Shown: positions 43,598-51,810 of the stretch, in pieces
How the letters are laid out: each line of letters starts with the position of its first letter
Position numbering within the stretch: position 1 is the first letter of the stretch
Origin: Sporocytophaga sp.
GTDB lineage: Bacteria; Bacteroidota; Bacteroidia; Cytophagales; Cytophagaceae
Assembly (NCBI GenBank): GCA_024707265.1
Contig: JANQAB010000008.1
Coordinates: 264,047 to 328,046, forward strand
Direction: 5' to 3'
Length of the DNA stretch: 64,000 nt
The notes under the pieces: model-generated
Database searches by the model: none
Seen by the model: the letters and a program-made list of their open reading frames with translations, nothing else
Told to the model about the DNA's origin: nothing
Made by a program: the position numbers and the translations under genes

Positions 43598-44689
43598 ATG
43601 ATAGAAATTTACATAAAAGATTTACTCTATACCTATGATTGCGTGGTGATACCCGGATTCGGAGGGTTTATTACGAACTACTCTTCGGCCGATATCCATC
43701 CTGTCAGCAATAAGTTTATACCACCCGTTAAAAAAATTGCGTTTAATGGGCAACTAATCAATAATGATGGCGTATTGATAGGCTATGTGGCGGAAATTGA
43801 GGGTGTTGATAGGAGGCTTGCAAATCAAATGGTTGAAACCTTTGTAAGCAACCTTAAAGAAAATCTGAAAAGGTATAATCAATATTTTTTTAAAGGCTTA
43901 GGAGGTTTCTTCTATAATGCAGATGGTTTATTGGAGTTTGAGCCGGAGAATAAAATAAATTACCTGGATGATAGTTTTGGATTATCTGAATTATATTTCA
44001 AACCAATAGATAGAGATTCTAATATGGCAAAAGTACCAACCAGAGGCCTTAGACCTCCGGTAAAAAAAGCGGCAGAAAAACCAGAGCCTGTTACGCTGGA
44101 TGAGAATGGCAATCCGGTAGTAAAAGAAAAAAACAGAGGAGTTAAAGTTATTTTAGTATTACTTCCAATTCTTGTTTTGGGAATTGCAGGAGCATTTCTA
44201 TACACCCAGAAAAATAATAGCCTGAGCAGCGTTTTCCCATTTGACCTACTCAATAAAACTGAAGCTCCGATTGCAGAGAAAGTTGAACCACTTGTCAAAG
44301 ATGAAGTCATTGCAGAAGTAGCAGAAATTGCTGAGGAAATGGCACCTGTCAATCCAGAAGCTTATCAGCCAGAGCACAACAACATTGAATTAAGTACAGA
44401 TATTTCTTCTTCAGCCAAAGCAGCAGAGCCGGTTAAGGCTCCTGCAATAACAGACAAGTCCGGTCGTTTCTTTATCATAGTAGGCTCTTTTGCAAAAAGA
44501 GACAACGCTTACAGACTTAAGAAGAAATTTGACAAAGAAGGTATAGATGCTACTTTAATTAAGCCATCCAGAACCAACAAATTTTACAAAGTTTCCGTTG
44601 CGGATTTCTCTGATAAAGAGGAAGCTAAAAGCAAATTGGAAGATTACAAATCAAAATACGGGAGCTCAACCTGGGTGATGACTTTTTAA
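43598..44689 (+). CDS. HU-CCDC81 and SPOR domain membrane protein
   Basis: The 363-residue protein starts with two HU-like domains of the bacterial CCDC81 type (about 1-130, opening MIEIYIKDLLYTYDCVVIPGFGGF). A membrane helix follows (about 185-205, VILVLLPILVLGIAGAFLY), then an acidic Ala/Glu/Pro-rich linker and a C-terminal SPOR domain (about 285-363, FFIIVGSFAKRDNAYRLKKKF). SPOR domains bind denuded peptidoglycan glycan at septa. The layout places the HU part in the cytoplasm and SPOR in the periplasm, linking the two compartments. A TTG at 43592 overlaps the previous stop codon; the ATG at 43598 is preferred because it matches family starts. Confidence 0.85.
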   Translation: MIEIYIKDLLYTYDCVVIPGFGGFITNYSSADIHPVSNKFIPPVKKIAFNGQLINNDGVLIGYVAEIEGVDRRLANQMVETFVSNLKENLKRYNQYFFKGLGGFFYNADGLLEFEPENKINYLDDSFGLSELYFKPIDRDSNMAKVPTRGLRPPVKKAAEKPEPVTLDENGNPVVKEKNRGVKVILVLLPILVLGIAGAFLYTQKNNSLSSVFPFDLLNKTEAPIAEKVEPLVKDEVIAEVAEIAEEMAPVNPEAYQPEHNNIELSTDISSSAKAAEPVKAPAITDKSGRFFIIVGSFAKRDNAYRLKKKFDKEGIDATLIKPSRTNKFYKVSVADFSDKEEAKSKLEDYKSKYGSSTWVMTF

Positions 44690-44773
44690 TTACCCTGATT
44701 AAAAAATCAAATCAGTTTGAACTATTATTGAAGTAAACAACTTAGTAGTTATCTTGAATTTGGAATAGAACGA

Positions 44774-45676
44774 ATGAATAATCAGGAAAAACAGGTTATA
44801 AAAAACGAAAGAATAGGGGCAATGACTTCCATCGGAATTCATTGCCTTCTTGCTGTTTGTCTCTTTTTTCTTTTAGCCTGGGATAAGCCTGATCCACTCA
44901 TTGACGGAGACGGCGGAAAAGGAAAGGGCGGAGTGGTCCTGAATTTTGGTATTGATCCTGCAGGATATGGAGATCTTCAAAATACCGGTCCGGTAGGAGA
45001 TTCCGAAAATGACAACCCAGCACCCGGAGAACCTGCTCCCAATGAAATGGAATATGTAGAAGAGCCAGTTGCAGAAGAGATTCCTGAAAGTACAGATGGA
45101 GACATTGTAACTGGTACTGAAGCAAGTGCTTATCAGTTGGAGGAGAAGAAGGAAGAGGCAAAAAAGAAAGTAGAAAAGAAGGATTTAGAGATAAAGGAAC
45201 AAAAGAAAGAGCCTAAAAAGGAACAGACTGTCACTACTCAGGCCCTTTTCCCGGAAAAATCAGGTGCTGGCGGAACTTCGGGCACAAGCCAATCAGGATC
45301 CAATAATAATGGAGATAGAAAAGGTGCAGTAGGAGATCAAGGTGATCCTAATGGTTCTCTGAATTCAAATGCGCTATATGGCACTCCGGGTGACGGAGGT
45401 CCGGGACCCAGACTGGAACTTACAGGCTGGAGTCTGGCATTCAGACCGGAAAAAGATGTGACCAATGAAAACGGAAAGATCGTTTTTAATATAGAAGTGG
45501 ATGAAGAAGGTGAACTGACAAGAATTACAGTTCTTGAAAAAACAGTTAGCCCTTCGCTGGTAAAATATTACCAGGATGAAATTGAAAGAAAATGGAGTGT
45601 GGAGAGGACCAGAGACAACGTAAAGCCCCCGCCAAGAGCTTCAGGAAAATACACCATTATTGTGCGGTCGAGATAA
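44774..45676 (+). CDS. TonB-family energy transducer
   Basis: The 300-residue protein has one N-terminal membrane helix (about 17-40). A long acidic and Lys/Glu-rich periplasmic spacer follows (about 85-160), then a Gly/Ser/Asn-rich stretch. The C-terminal TonB-like domain (about 215-300) includes NENGKIVFNIEVDEEGEL and KYTIIVRSR. TonB proteins pass proton-motive force to outer-membrane receptors through ExbB/ExbD, which are not seen here. It follows the SPOR gene by 84 bases and precedes folC by a single base. The barrel protein upstream could be its partner. Confidence 0.85.
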   Translation: MNNQEKQVIKNERIGAMTSIGIHCLLAVCLFFLLAWDKPDPLIDGDGGKGKGGVVLNFGIDPAGYGDLQNTGPVGDSENDNPAPGEPAPNEMEYVEEPVAEEIPESTDGDIVTGTEASAYQLEEKKEEAKKKVEKKDLEIKEQKKEPKKEQTVTTQALFPEKSGAGGTSGTSQSGSNNNGDRKGAVGDQGDPNGSLNSNALYGTPGDGGPGPRLELTGWSLAFRPEKDVTNENGKIVFNIEVDEEGELTRITVLEKTVSPSLVKYYQDEIERKWSVERTRDNVKPPPRASGKYTIIVRSR

Positions 45677-45677
45677 A

Positions 45678-46973
45678 GTGAATTCATTTCAGGAAACAGT
45701 AAAATATTTATATGAGAGCCTGCCTATGTTTGAAAAGGTGGGCTCCTCTGCTTTAAAGAGTGGCCTTGACAATATTAGCTCCCTTTGCGAAGCGCTCGAT
45801 AATCCTCAGAACAGCTTTCCTTCCATCCATATTGCCGGAACAAACGGGAAAGGGAGTTCATCTCATTTTCTTGCGGCTATATTGCAGGCTGCGGGATATA
45901 AAGTGGGGCTTTTTACATCTCCTCATCTGAAAAGCTTTGCAGAGCGAATCAAAGTGAACGGAGAGAATATTCATGAAGGGATTGTCGTAAACTTTGTGCA
46001 AAATCATAAATCCCTTTTTGAAAAGTTAAATCCTTCATTTTTTGAAATGACTACCATTTTGGGATTTGATTATTTCAGATCACAAAAGGTTGATATAGCT
46101 ATTATTGAAACCGGTCTTGGTGGAAGATTGGATTCTACTAACATCATTCAACCTCTAGTATCACTCATTACCAATATCAGTCTTGACCATCAGAATATAC
46201 TTGGAGATACATTGATTAAGATTGCTGGAGAAAAAGCAGGGATCATTAAACATGGTGTTCCAGTGATTTTAAGTGAAATGCAGGAATCTATAGCAGAGGT
46301 GTTTGTTCAGACTGCTCAAACCAAAAAAACTACTATTACATTTGCATCATCCGAATTCAGCCTGATTAATAAAAGGCTTGAGAATGGATATTTGATATCA
46401 GATGTATTTCACAATGGCTCATTGAAATATAAGGATTTGAAATCAGGTCTTCCGGGTTTGTATCAATTAAAAAATCTTGCAGGAGTCTTGGAAACAGCAG
46501 AAGTTTTAAATCAAAAGGGATTTAGAATTAATGAATCAGCTATCCGTAAAGGAATCGAAGAAGTTGTGGGGCTGACAGGCTTAAAGGGGCGATGGCAGGT
46601 GTTGGGAACTAATCCCATGATGGTATGTGATACAGGTCATAATGAGGCTGGAATAAAGGAGGTTTTGAACCAGCTTAAATGTTATTCATATAAAAGCCTT
46701 TTTATAGTATTTGGCGTGGTGAAGGATAAGGATGTTTCAAAAATCCTTGCACTTTTGCCTAAAGATGCAATCTATTATTTTTGCATGCCTAAGATTCCTC
46801 GCGCTCTTGATGCAGATGTATTGTTGCAGGAAGCTGAACAATATGGCTTGAAAGGAGAAGTTGAGAAAGATGTCAATATTGCGCTTCAAAAAGCAAAGGC
46901 TGTAGCATCACAAGATGATTTTATATTTATCGGAGGTAGTACATTTGTAGTATCTGAGTTGGACACAATATAG
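45678..46973 (+). CDS. folC: Folylpolyglutamate synthase/dihydrofolate synthase
   Basis: FolC adds L-glutamate to dihydropteroate or folates, using ATP. The 431-residue protein has the Mur-ligase-like ATP loop HIAGTNGKGSSSHFLA near residue 50, FTSPHL, the metal-site segment IIETGLGGRLDSTN and the C-terminal CDTGHNEAGIKEV block. The longer open frame begins at a TTG inside the TonB gene. GTG at 45678, one base after the TonB stop codon, gives MNSFQETVKYLYESLPMF, which fits the family, so I prefer it. trmB follows after 20 bases. Confidence 0.92.
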   Translation: MNSFQETVKYLYESLPMFEKVGSSALKSGLDNISSLCEALDNPQNSFPSIHIAGTNGKGSSSHFLAAILQAAGYKVGLFTSPHLKSFAERIKVNGENIHEGIVVNFVQNHKSLFEKLNPSFFEMTTILGFDYFRSQKVDIAIIETGLGGRLDSTNIIQPLVSLITNISLDHQNILGDTLIKIAGEKAGIIKHGVPVILSEMQESIAEVFVQTAQTKKTTITFASSEFSLINKRLENGYLISDVFHNGSLKYKDLKSGLPGLYQLKNLAGVLETAEVLNQKGFRINESAIRKGIEEVVGLTGLKGRWQVLGTNPMMVCDTGHNEAGIKEVLNQLKCYSYKSLFIVFGVVKDKDVSKILALLPKDAIYYFCMPKIPRALDADVLLQEAEQYGLKGEVEKDVNIALQKAKAVASQDDFIFIGGSTFVVSELDTI

Positions 46974-46993
46974 TTAGTAGTACTTATTAAAAA

Positions 46994-47653
46994 ATGGGAA
47001 AGAATAAATTAAAAAGGTTTGCCGTAAATGCTCAAAGAAGGAATGTAGTAGAGCCAGGTAAGGAAATTTTTGAGAAGATTAAAGGCAATTGGAACAACTT
47101 TTTTGATAATAAAAATGAAATAATACTTGAATTAGGTTGCGGAAGAGGGGAATATACTACAGGCTTAGCCGCGCTTTTTCCTCAGAAAAACTATATAGGT
47201 GTTGATATAAAGGGAGCCAGAATCTGGAAAGGCAGCTGTGTTGCGGAAGAAAATAACCTTACCAATGCTGCGTTTCTGAGAATAAGAATGTATGAGCTGG
47301 AGAATTTCTTTGTAGAGGGAGAAGTCGATGAAATCTGGATTACTTTTCCTGACCCGAGACCTGTTGATAAGCATGAAAAGCACAGATTGACCTATCCGAA
47401 ATACATTGATAGTTACCTGAAGATTCTGAAACCGGGAGGGATACTTCATTTAAAAACAGATAATCTTCAATTGCATGAATATACTTTATCGGTCATGGAA
47501 AATTATAAGGATCGTATAAAATCAATTGTTCATACAGAGGATCTTTATAATTCCCCAATTCTTTCTGATCATTACGGTATTCAAACAACTTATGAGCGCA
47601 GATTCTTAATGGAAAATGCGCGTATCAATTACTTGAAAGTAGAGTTCAACTGA
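46994..47653 (+). CDS. trmB: tRNA (guanine-N7-)-methyltransferase
   Basis: TrmB methylates G46 of tRNA using S-adenosylmethionine. The 219-residue protein has the SAM motif ILELGCGRGEYT near residue 43, NYIGVDIKGARIWKG, the family DEIWITFPDPRP block and the C-terminal TTYERRFL segment. It is last in the envelope/folC run. Its final 25 bases overlap the convergent PfkB gene on the other strand. Confidence 0.95.
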   Translation: MGKNKLKRFAVNAQRRNVVEPGKEIFEKIKGNWNNFFDNKNEIILELGCGRGEYTTGLAALFPQKNYIGVDIKGARIWKGSCVAEENNLTNAAFLRIRMYELENFFVEGEVDEIWITFPDPRPVDKHEKHRLTYPKYIDSYLKILKPGGILHLKTDNLQLHEYTLSVMENYKDRIKSIVHTEDLYNSPILSDHYGIQTTYERRFLMENARINYLKVEFN

Positions 47654-48615
47654 TCAGGTTGACCTCTTTTTTCCATTGTATTGACCCAATTATAAAGGAT
47701 ATTGACATCTTCGAGCTTGCAAAGCTCTGTACCTGGATTCATCGTTGCAGCAGTTCCACAGGCAATTCCGTATTTCAGAGCATCCTGATGATTCCATCCT
47801 CTTGAAAGAGAAAGAACGATCCCTGCCACCATGCTGTCTCCGGCTCCAACTGTACTTTTTTTGGCAGCAGACGGTGCCGATATATGATTTACTCCCTCTT
47901 TCGATGCAATGAACGCCCCGAAAGCACCAAGGGAAACGACCATAATTTCGATATTGTGTTTATTGATGATTTCAAGAGCCGCTTCTTCCTGCTGATGGAT
48001 GGTCTTTAACTCTGAGCCAATCAGCTCACTGAGTTCCTTTACATTAGGTTTTAAAAGGTAAATACCTTCGTTGATTGCTTCTTTTAAAGCATCGCCGGAA
48101 GTATCAAGAACCAACTTTGCATTTTTACGCTTGCCTATTTTGGCCAGTCTTGCATAAAAGTCAGAGGGAACCCCAGGAGGCATGCTGCCACTGGCAACCA
48201 GATAATCAATTTTTTCTGCATGACTATCAATTTCATTAAGGCAGTTCATCCATTCCGCTTCAGAAAGAGGAGCACCGGGCATCCCAAATCTGTATTGTCT
48301 GTTTGTAGTTGTCTCAACAACAATGAAATTTTCTCTGCTCCAATGCTCCACTTCAATAGGATATTGACTAATCCCTTCTTTGTTTAAAAGCTGATTTAAT
48401 AATTCTCCCGTTGGTCCGCCTTTGGGATAAACAGCAATAGAATCACCGCCGAGTTTTTTAATGGCTCTGGAGACATTAATTCCTCCACCACCTGGCTCAT
48501 GAACAGGTTCTGAACACCGTAATTTGTGCTCCGCATATACATGATCTACAGTGCAGCTTTTGTCAATGGTAGGAGAAAGTGTGAGCGTAAAAATAGTTTT
48601 CATTTTGTCAGTCAT
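47629..48615 (-). CDS. PfkB-family sugar-phosphate kinase (1-phosphofructokinase/tagatose-6-phosphate kinase type)
   Basis: The 328-residue kinase has the N-terminal PfkB signature with tandem glycines (EPGGGGINVSRAIKKLGG). The sugar-binding segment is VASGSMPPGVPSDFY, and the C-terminal KKSTVGAGDSMVAGI block contains the catalytic GAGD aspartate. These place it among kinases of fructose-1- or fructose/tagatose-6-phosphate (FruK, LacC, Pfk-2). Its ATG overlaps the stop codon of the TrpF-like gene by 8 bases, so the two are translationally coupled; Met5 (48603) is an alternative start. The tail overlaps convergent trmB by 25 bases. Substrate choice is open. Confidence 0.85.
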   Translation of the reverse strand: MTDKMKTIFTLTLSPTIDKSCTVDHVYAEHKLRCSEPVHEPGGGGINVSRAIKKLGGDSIAVYPKGGPTGELLNQLLNKEGISQYPIEVEHWSRENFIVVETTTNRQYRFGMPGAPLSEAEWMNCLNEIDSHAEKIDYLVASGSMPPGVPSDFYARLAKIGKRKNAKLVLDTSGDALKEAINEGIYLLKPNVKELSELIGSELKTIHQQEEAALEIINKHNIEIMVVSLGAFGAFIASKEGVNHISAPSAAKKSTVGAGDSMVAGIVLSLSRGWNHQDALKYGIACGTAATMNPGTELCKLEDVNILYNWVNTMEKRGQPDQLNSTFK

Positions 48616-49228
48616 TTACTTCCAGTTCTTCTAATATGTCAGATAACTCGGAGAAATCTTTAAGTCCGGGTTTTATTTCTTCCCCGCCTTTTAGTGCTAT
48701 CCCAGATGGGTTAATGGTGTCAATTATTAGCGGTAAAGCAGATTGCTGAATACCAAATCCTAAGATGACAGGAAATTTTTCACAAATTTCTCCAAGTAAC
48801 TCCTTGAAATTATTTAAGTCCGGTTCTGTATTATTTTCTAACAAGAAATAAGCAACCTTGTTTTCATATTTTTTTAATAATTCAATAGTTTCAGAAGGCT
48901 TTTCATTATTAAAGTCAACTTTTATTATTACAGGTTTTTTCAGTCCCGGTAAAAATTCAGGGTGTATTAAATGATTGAGCTGTATATAATCAAGGTTCAG
49001 CTGCTCTGCCAGATAATTCATGTTGTAAATATTGTCCCCTGTAAACTCGCCAACTACCTTAACCCCTGATATCCAGTTTACTATTTCTCGGATAGAGCTT
49101 AATTCTATAAATTTGGGATGATTTTCATCCAGCGGAAATCCAACTAATTCAACCCCCATACCCGCACAATAGCGTGCATCACTCAGGTTATTTACTTCAC
49201 TTACCTTTACTAATGTTTTTAATGCCAT
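48608..49228 (-). CDS. TrpF-like (phosphoribosylanthranilate isomerase fold) protein lacking catalytic residues
   Basis: The 206-residue protein aligns along its length with TrpF. It opens LVKVSEVNNLSDARYCAGMGVELVGF where TrpF has KICG...DA...GAD..GF, keeps the YIQLN and LGFGIQ segments, and ends with SGIALKGGEEIKPGLKD. The catalytic Cys of the KICG motif is replaced (VSE, Ser10-Glu11), and the catalytic Asp of the LLD motif reads LLEN. No other tryptophan gene is nearby; instead it is coupled to a PfkB kinase. The fold is well supported, but normal TrpF activity is doubtful. Confidence 0.75.
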   Translation of the reverse strand: MALKTLVKVSEVNNLSDARYCAGMGVELVGFPLDENHPKFIELSSIREIVNWISGVKVVGEFTGDNIYNMNYLAEQLNLDYIQLNHLIHPEFLPGLKKPVIIKVDFNNEKPSETIELLKKYENKVAYFLLENNTEPDLNNFKELLGEICEKFPVILGFGIQQSALPLIIDTINPSGIALKGGEEIKPGLKDFSELSDILEELEVND

Positions 49229-49310
49229 ATCCCAATTACCGTTAAATAGTTCAAAAACAAATTAATTTAAAAATATGTTAAAGTCGAAAGTTTCAGGAAC
49301 ATTTTTTCGG

Positions 49311-49318
49311 TATCTTTG
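49311..49318 (+). promoter_or_regulatory. Candidate -7 element for the thioredoxin gene
   Basis: TATCTTTG matches TAnnTTTG, 17 bases before the ATG at 49336. A TTTC at 49291-49294 is a possible -33 element with short spacing. Confidence 0.55.
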
Positions 49319-49335
49319 GACTCAAAAATTAAGTT

Positions 49336-49653
49336 ATGGCAGTTATAGCAGTAGAAGATTCTAATTTTGATGCAGAACTTGCAAAGAATCCAAATGTAAT
49401 TGTGAAGTTTTATGCGGATTGGTGTGGTTCATGCAAATTGTTTGCCCCGAAATATAAAAGATTGTCTAATGACGAGAGATTTCCGGGTATTGTATTTCTT
49501 GAAGTTAATGCAGAAAATAACCCTGAAGCCAGGAAGAAAGCTAATGTTAATAACCTTCCTACTTTTGCTACATTTCAAAACGGAGTTTTAGTAGAAACTC
49601 TTTGCTCCAGTAAAGAAGAAGCTGTTGTTGAGGCCCTGGAGAAACTTAAATAG
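49336..49653 (+). CDS. Thioredoxin-family protein
   Basis: The 105-residue protein is a single thioredoxin domain with VKFYADWCGSCKLFAPKYKRL. C30 and C33 form a CGSC active site rather than the classic CGPC, which usually shifts redox potential. The cis-Pro loop NNLPTFATF is present. There is no signal peptide, so it acts in the cytoplasm. The DUF6952 gene follows 43 bases later, a neighbourhood common in Bacteroidota. Confidence 0.92.
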   Translation: MAVIAVEDSNFDAELAKNPNVIVKFYADWCGSCKLFAPKYKRLSNDERFPGIVFLEVNAENNPEARKKANVNNLPTFATFQNGVLVETLCSSKEEAVVEALEKLK

Positions 49654-49696
49654 TTTTGGAATGCAGGTTTCTATTTGGAAATAAAATAATACTTAA

Positions 49697-49939
49697 ATGA
49701 AAATACCTGCGATAAAATTACTTGTAGAAAATTATTCACTATCAGATCTAAAACAGGCTGAAAATGATCTGGTAGAGGGCGAAGCCCTGAAAATAGATGT
49801 TGAAGGAGGGGATGAAGGAGAGCAGTTGACACATGTGATTGCGGCTCTTTGGATTATGGAGGAAATGAATGCTAAAAATATTGAGTTTAAAGAAGCGTTA
49901 AGAGAATACACAAAAAAAGTAAGGGAGTCTATAAACTGA
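49697..49939 (+). CDS. DUF6952-like small protein
   Basis: The 80-residue acidic protein (MKIPAIKLLVENYSLSDLKQAENDL and onward) resembles the small DUF6952 proteins that often sit beside thioredoxin or peroxiredoxin genes in Bacteroidota. It has no cysteine and is mainly helical. The gene context suggests a redox-linked role, but none is established. mnmA begins 76 bases downstream. Confidence 0.65.
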   Translation: MKIPAIKLLVENYSLSDLKQAENDLVEGEALKIDVEGGDEGEQLTHVIAALWIMEEMNAKNIEFKEALREYTKKVRESIN

Positions 49940-50015
49940 TTTTTTTCCCTCAGATTATCTTTAACATCTTAACCTTTGAGGTTACAGTTGAGATATTTCC
50001 CGAATTAAATAAATA

Positions 50016-51128
50016 ATGAGTACTAAAGGAAGAGTTTTGGTAGCAATGAGCGGCGGAATTGATAGTTCTGTTGCTGCTGTTATGCTTCATGAAGAAGGAT
50101 ATGAAGTGGTTGGTATGACTATGAAGACATGGGACTATGCGTCTTCCGGAGGTACTAAGAAAGAAACCGGATGCTGTAGTCTTGATTCTATTAATGATGC
50201 AAGAGATATAGCAGTTAAGCTTGGTTTTCCTCATTATATCCTTGATATCAGAGAAGAGTTCGGTGATTATGTAATCAATCATTTTACTGATGAATACCTT
50301 GCCGGAAGAACCCCGAATCCTTGTGTATTGTGCAATACACATATCAAGTGGGATGCCTTATTAAGACGTGCCGATAAACTAGGATGTGAATTTATTGCAA
50401 CAGGTCATTATGCAAATATCAGGAAGGAAAATGACAGATATGTCATCTCTAAAGGCCTTGATGAAAATAAAGACCAGTCTTATGCATTATGGGGAATATC
50501 GCAGGAAAGTCTGAGCAGAACCAGGTTTCCGCTTGGTCACCTCAGGAAAACGGAAATCAGAGCTTTTGCTCAGGAAAGAGGATTTGTAGACCTGGTCAAT
50601 AAATCGGAATCATATGAGATCTGTTTTGTTCCTGATAACGATTACAGAGGCTTTCTGAAAAGGCGAATACCGGGTCTGGAAGATTCTGTAAGAGGAGGGG
50701 AGTTTGTACTAGAAGATGGAACAATTGTAGGAAAACATGAGGGCTATCCGTTTTATACAATCGGTCAGAGAAAAGGATTAGGTATAGCGCTGGGATATCC
50801 AGTATTTGTTTCTGAAATTCAAAAAGATAAAAATCGTGTTGTACTGTCATCTTTAGAAAAGCTGGCTAAAGATGGCATGATGGTGAAGAAGCTGAACATG
50901 CTTAAATATCCGGATCTTATAGGCAGAAAATTAGAGACTGTAACTAAGGTCAGATATAACGATGGCGGCACTCCCGCGCTTATAGAACAGATTGGTGATG
51001 AAATGAAAGTATTGTTTCATCAAGGAGTAACAGCAATAGCACCCGGACAAGCTGCTGTTTTTTATGAAGGAAATGATGTGGTTGGCGGAGGATGGATTAC
51101 ATCAAGTTTTAGACAAAACAATGAATAA
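50016..51128 (+). CDS. mnmA: tRNA-specific 2-thiouridylase
   Basis: MnmA installs sulfur at U34 of tRNA-Lys, -Glu and -Gln, using ATP and a persulfide. The 370-residue protein has the PP-loop SGGIDSS (12-18), the catalytic pair C103 (NPCVLC) and C203 (YEICFV), and FIATGHYA. Family blocks such as GQRKGLGIALGYPVFV and APGQAAVFYEG are present. The 3' end overlaps the start of the lipoprotein gene by 8 bases. Confidence 0.97.
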   Translation: MSTKGRVLVAMSGGIDSSVAAVMLHEEGYEVVGMTMKTWDYASSGGTKKETGCCSLDSINDARDIAVKLGFPHYILDIREEFGDYVINHFTDEYLAGRTPNPCVLCNTHIKWDALLRRADKLGCEFIATGHYANIRKENDRYVISKGLDENKDQSYALWGISQESLSRTRFPLGHLRKTEIRAFAQERGFVDLVNKSESYEICFVPDNDYRGFLKRRIPGLEDSVRGGEFVLEDGTIVGKHEGYPFYTIGQRKGLGIALGYPVFVSEIQKDKNRVVLSSLEKLAKDGMMVKKLNMLKYPDLIGRKLETVTKVRYNDGGTPALIEQIGDEMKVLFHQGVTAIAPGQAAVFYEGNDVVGGGWITSSFRQNNE

Positions 51129-51810
51129 ATTTTTCTCTTTATTGCTCTTTGTGGCTGCATCTTTTTTAATCTACGGATGCTCTGATCAACAGGATCCTGA
51201 TGTGTCCGACTATCAGTATTTCCCTATAGAAAAGGGATTGTACGTTCTTTATTCTGTAGATAAAAAAACATACGGTGTGGGTGATTCTACTCATTCGTTT
51301 TATTATCTCAAAGAAATAATCGGTGATACATTCAGAGCTGGTGATGAACTAAAATACAGAGTGGAAAGGTATACCAAAAGCAGTCTCACCGATCCCTGGC
51401 CTGCCCAACCGGATTCAGTATGGAGTGAGTTCAACAGCAGGAATAACGTAACAAGAACGGAAAATAATATCAGATTTATCAAGATGACATTTCCTTTGGA
51501 AAATGATAAAACCTGGGATGGAAATGCTGAAAATACGATGGGACAAGAATTCTATAAAGTAAAGGATCTCAAACGTACTTTTTATGTTGATACAATTTAT
51601 TTCCCTAATTCAGTAAAGATTATCCAGGCTGATAATCAGAACCTGATCGAAAAAAAATACAAGGTTGAATATTATGCAAAGCACGTTGGGCTTATTTATA
51701 AAGAGAAAAGGATTTATGAATATGATCAGTCACCTTCTGCTATAGGGAAATATATTATTAAAACAGGCGAAACCTATGTTCAGAAAATATATGCTTACGG
51801 CAAAGAGTAA
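51121..51810 (+). CDS. Hypothetical lipoprotein
   Basis: From ATG 51121, which overlaps the mnmA stop codon, the 229-residue protein begins with a lipoprotein signal peptide with lipobox LIYGC (Cys20). The mature part is beta-rich with many Tyr and Lys residues (YQYFPIEKGLYVLYSVDKKTYG) and resembles a barrel-like or beta-sandwich lipoprotein. I do not recognise a named family. Longer in-frame starts inside mnmA (51064) would hide the signal peptide and are disfavoured. Its end overlaps the following protease gene. Confidence 0.75.
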   Translation: MNKFFSLLLFVAASFLIYGCSDQQDPDVSDYQYFPIEKGLYVLYSVDKKTYGVGDSTHSFYYLKEIIGDTFRAGDELKYRVERYTKSSLTDPWPAQPDSVWSEFNSRNNVTRTENNIRFIKMTFPLENDKTWDGNAENTMGQEFYKVKDLKRTFYVDTIYFPNSVKIIQADNQNLIEKKYKVEYYAKHVGLIYKEKRIYEYDQSPSAIGKYIIKTGETYVQKIYAYGKE

